Below are positions 63,922 to 64,000 of a DNA stretch of 64,000 bases, one piece after another. Location of the stretch: contig OZ223208.1 of assembly GCA_965140405.1 (NCBI GenBank), forward strand, positions 1,116,001 to 1,180,000. The letters are read 5' to 3'. Position 1 is the first letter of the stretch; the number at the start of each line of letters is the position of its first letter. The position numbers were made by a program, and so were the translations under genes. The notes beneath the pieces were generated by a model, which saw only the letters and a program-made list of their open reading frames with translations, searched no databases and had not been told where the DNA came from. The stretch is from G963556115 sp963666605. GTDB taxonomy: Bacteria > Planctomycetota > SZUA-567.

Positions 63922-64000
63922 TAATTACCACATATAATTCTCCAAGTCAACTATATAAATATCCATTTGTAATACCCTACACATTATGCTAGACTCATAA

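Noticed and set aside
1..64000. tRNA, rRNA and CRISPR arrays
   Set aside because: Looked for T-loop GGTTCGAATC-like sequences, long conserved rRNA stretches and regularly spaced repeats on both strands; none found.

Overview
The window is AT-rich chromosomal DNA from a Gram-negative, flagellated, chemotactic heterotroph. The evidence for this is fliM and a fliN/fliY-like gene, a methyl-accepting chemotaxis protein, a CheD fusion, an AsmA-type envelope protein, a SurA/PpiD-like envelope chaperone and a very large DUF4347 surface protein. The lineage cannot be fixed from sequence alone. The pyruvate kinase (NTAH in place of NFSH), an McsA-like protein with no McsB nearby, an OleB-like hydrolase and a divergent uronate-isomerase-like protein fit a Lentisphaerota/PVC-type bacterium, but this is an inference with low confidence. 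No rRNA, tRNA, CRISPR array or intact mobile element was seen.

Region 1-16.0 kb is a sugar-acid island. It holds kduD and a zinc dehydrogenase (minus strand), an orphan sugar-ABC ATPase whose second ATPase half is degenerate, an IclR/KdgR-type regulator, an Mn-type pyrophosphatase with CBS domains, a 2-keto-3-deoxygluconate kinase, a decayed patch (8.8-9.9 kb), a sugar-phosphate epimerase/isomerase and a complete ribose/AI-2-type ABC importer (binding protein, fused ATPase, two permeases). Near-palindromic AAACnnnGTTTC sites lie beside consensus -10 boxes in front of the dehydrogenase-kduD operon and the ABC ATPase, and just downstream of the kinase promoter. They are probably operators of the IclR regulator. 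The pathway implied is uronate/pectin breakdown through 2-keto-3-deoxygluconate.

Region 16-35 kb is mixed: argG, a DUF1638-hydantoinase/oxoprolinase fusion, a PocR-domain hybrid histidine kinase, pcm and tsaD, a nickel/urease-accessory-like membrane protein, a double GNAT protein, an MCP, a frameshifted gene, a ROK regulator and pyruvate kinase.

Region 35-46 kb has a small membrane protein, fliM, a fliN-like gene, a divergent folD whose three catalytic residues all appear replaced, an OleB-like alpha/beta hydrolase overlapping it, purD, tsaC, tgt, a SurA/PpiD-like protein and a CheD-receiver fusion.

Region 46-64 kb has a uronate-isomerase-like protein with a broken HxH motif, an McsA-like gene, a FapA/receiver operon, a CBS-GGDDF protein, a 1484-residue AsmA-like protein, a 1640-residue DUF4347 surface protein and an NfeD-flotillin pair. 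Most transcription units end in clear hairpins, listed individually. Start codons were revised where a Shine-Dalgarno sequence or family conservation pointed to another codon.
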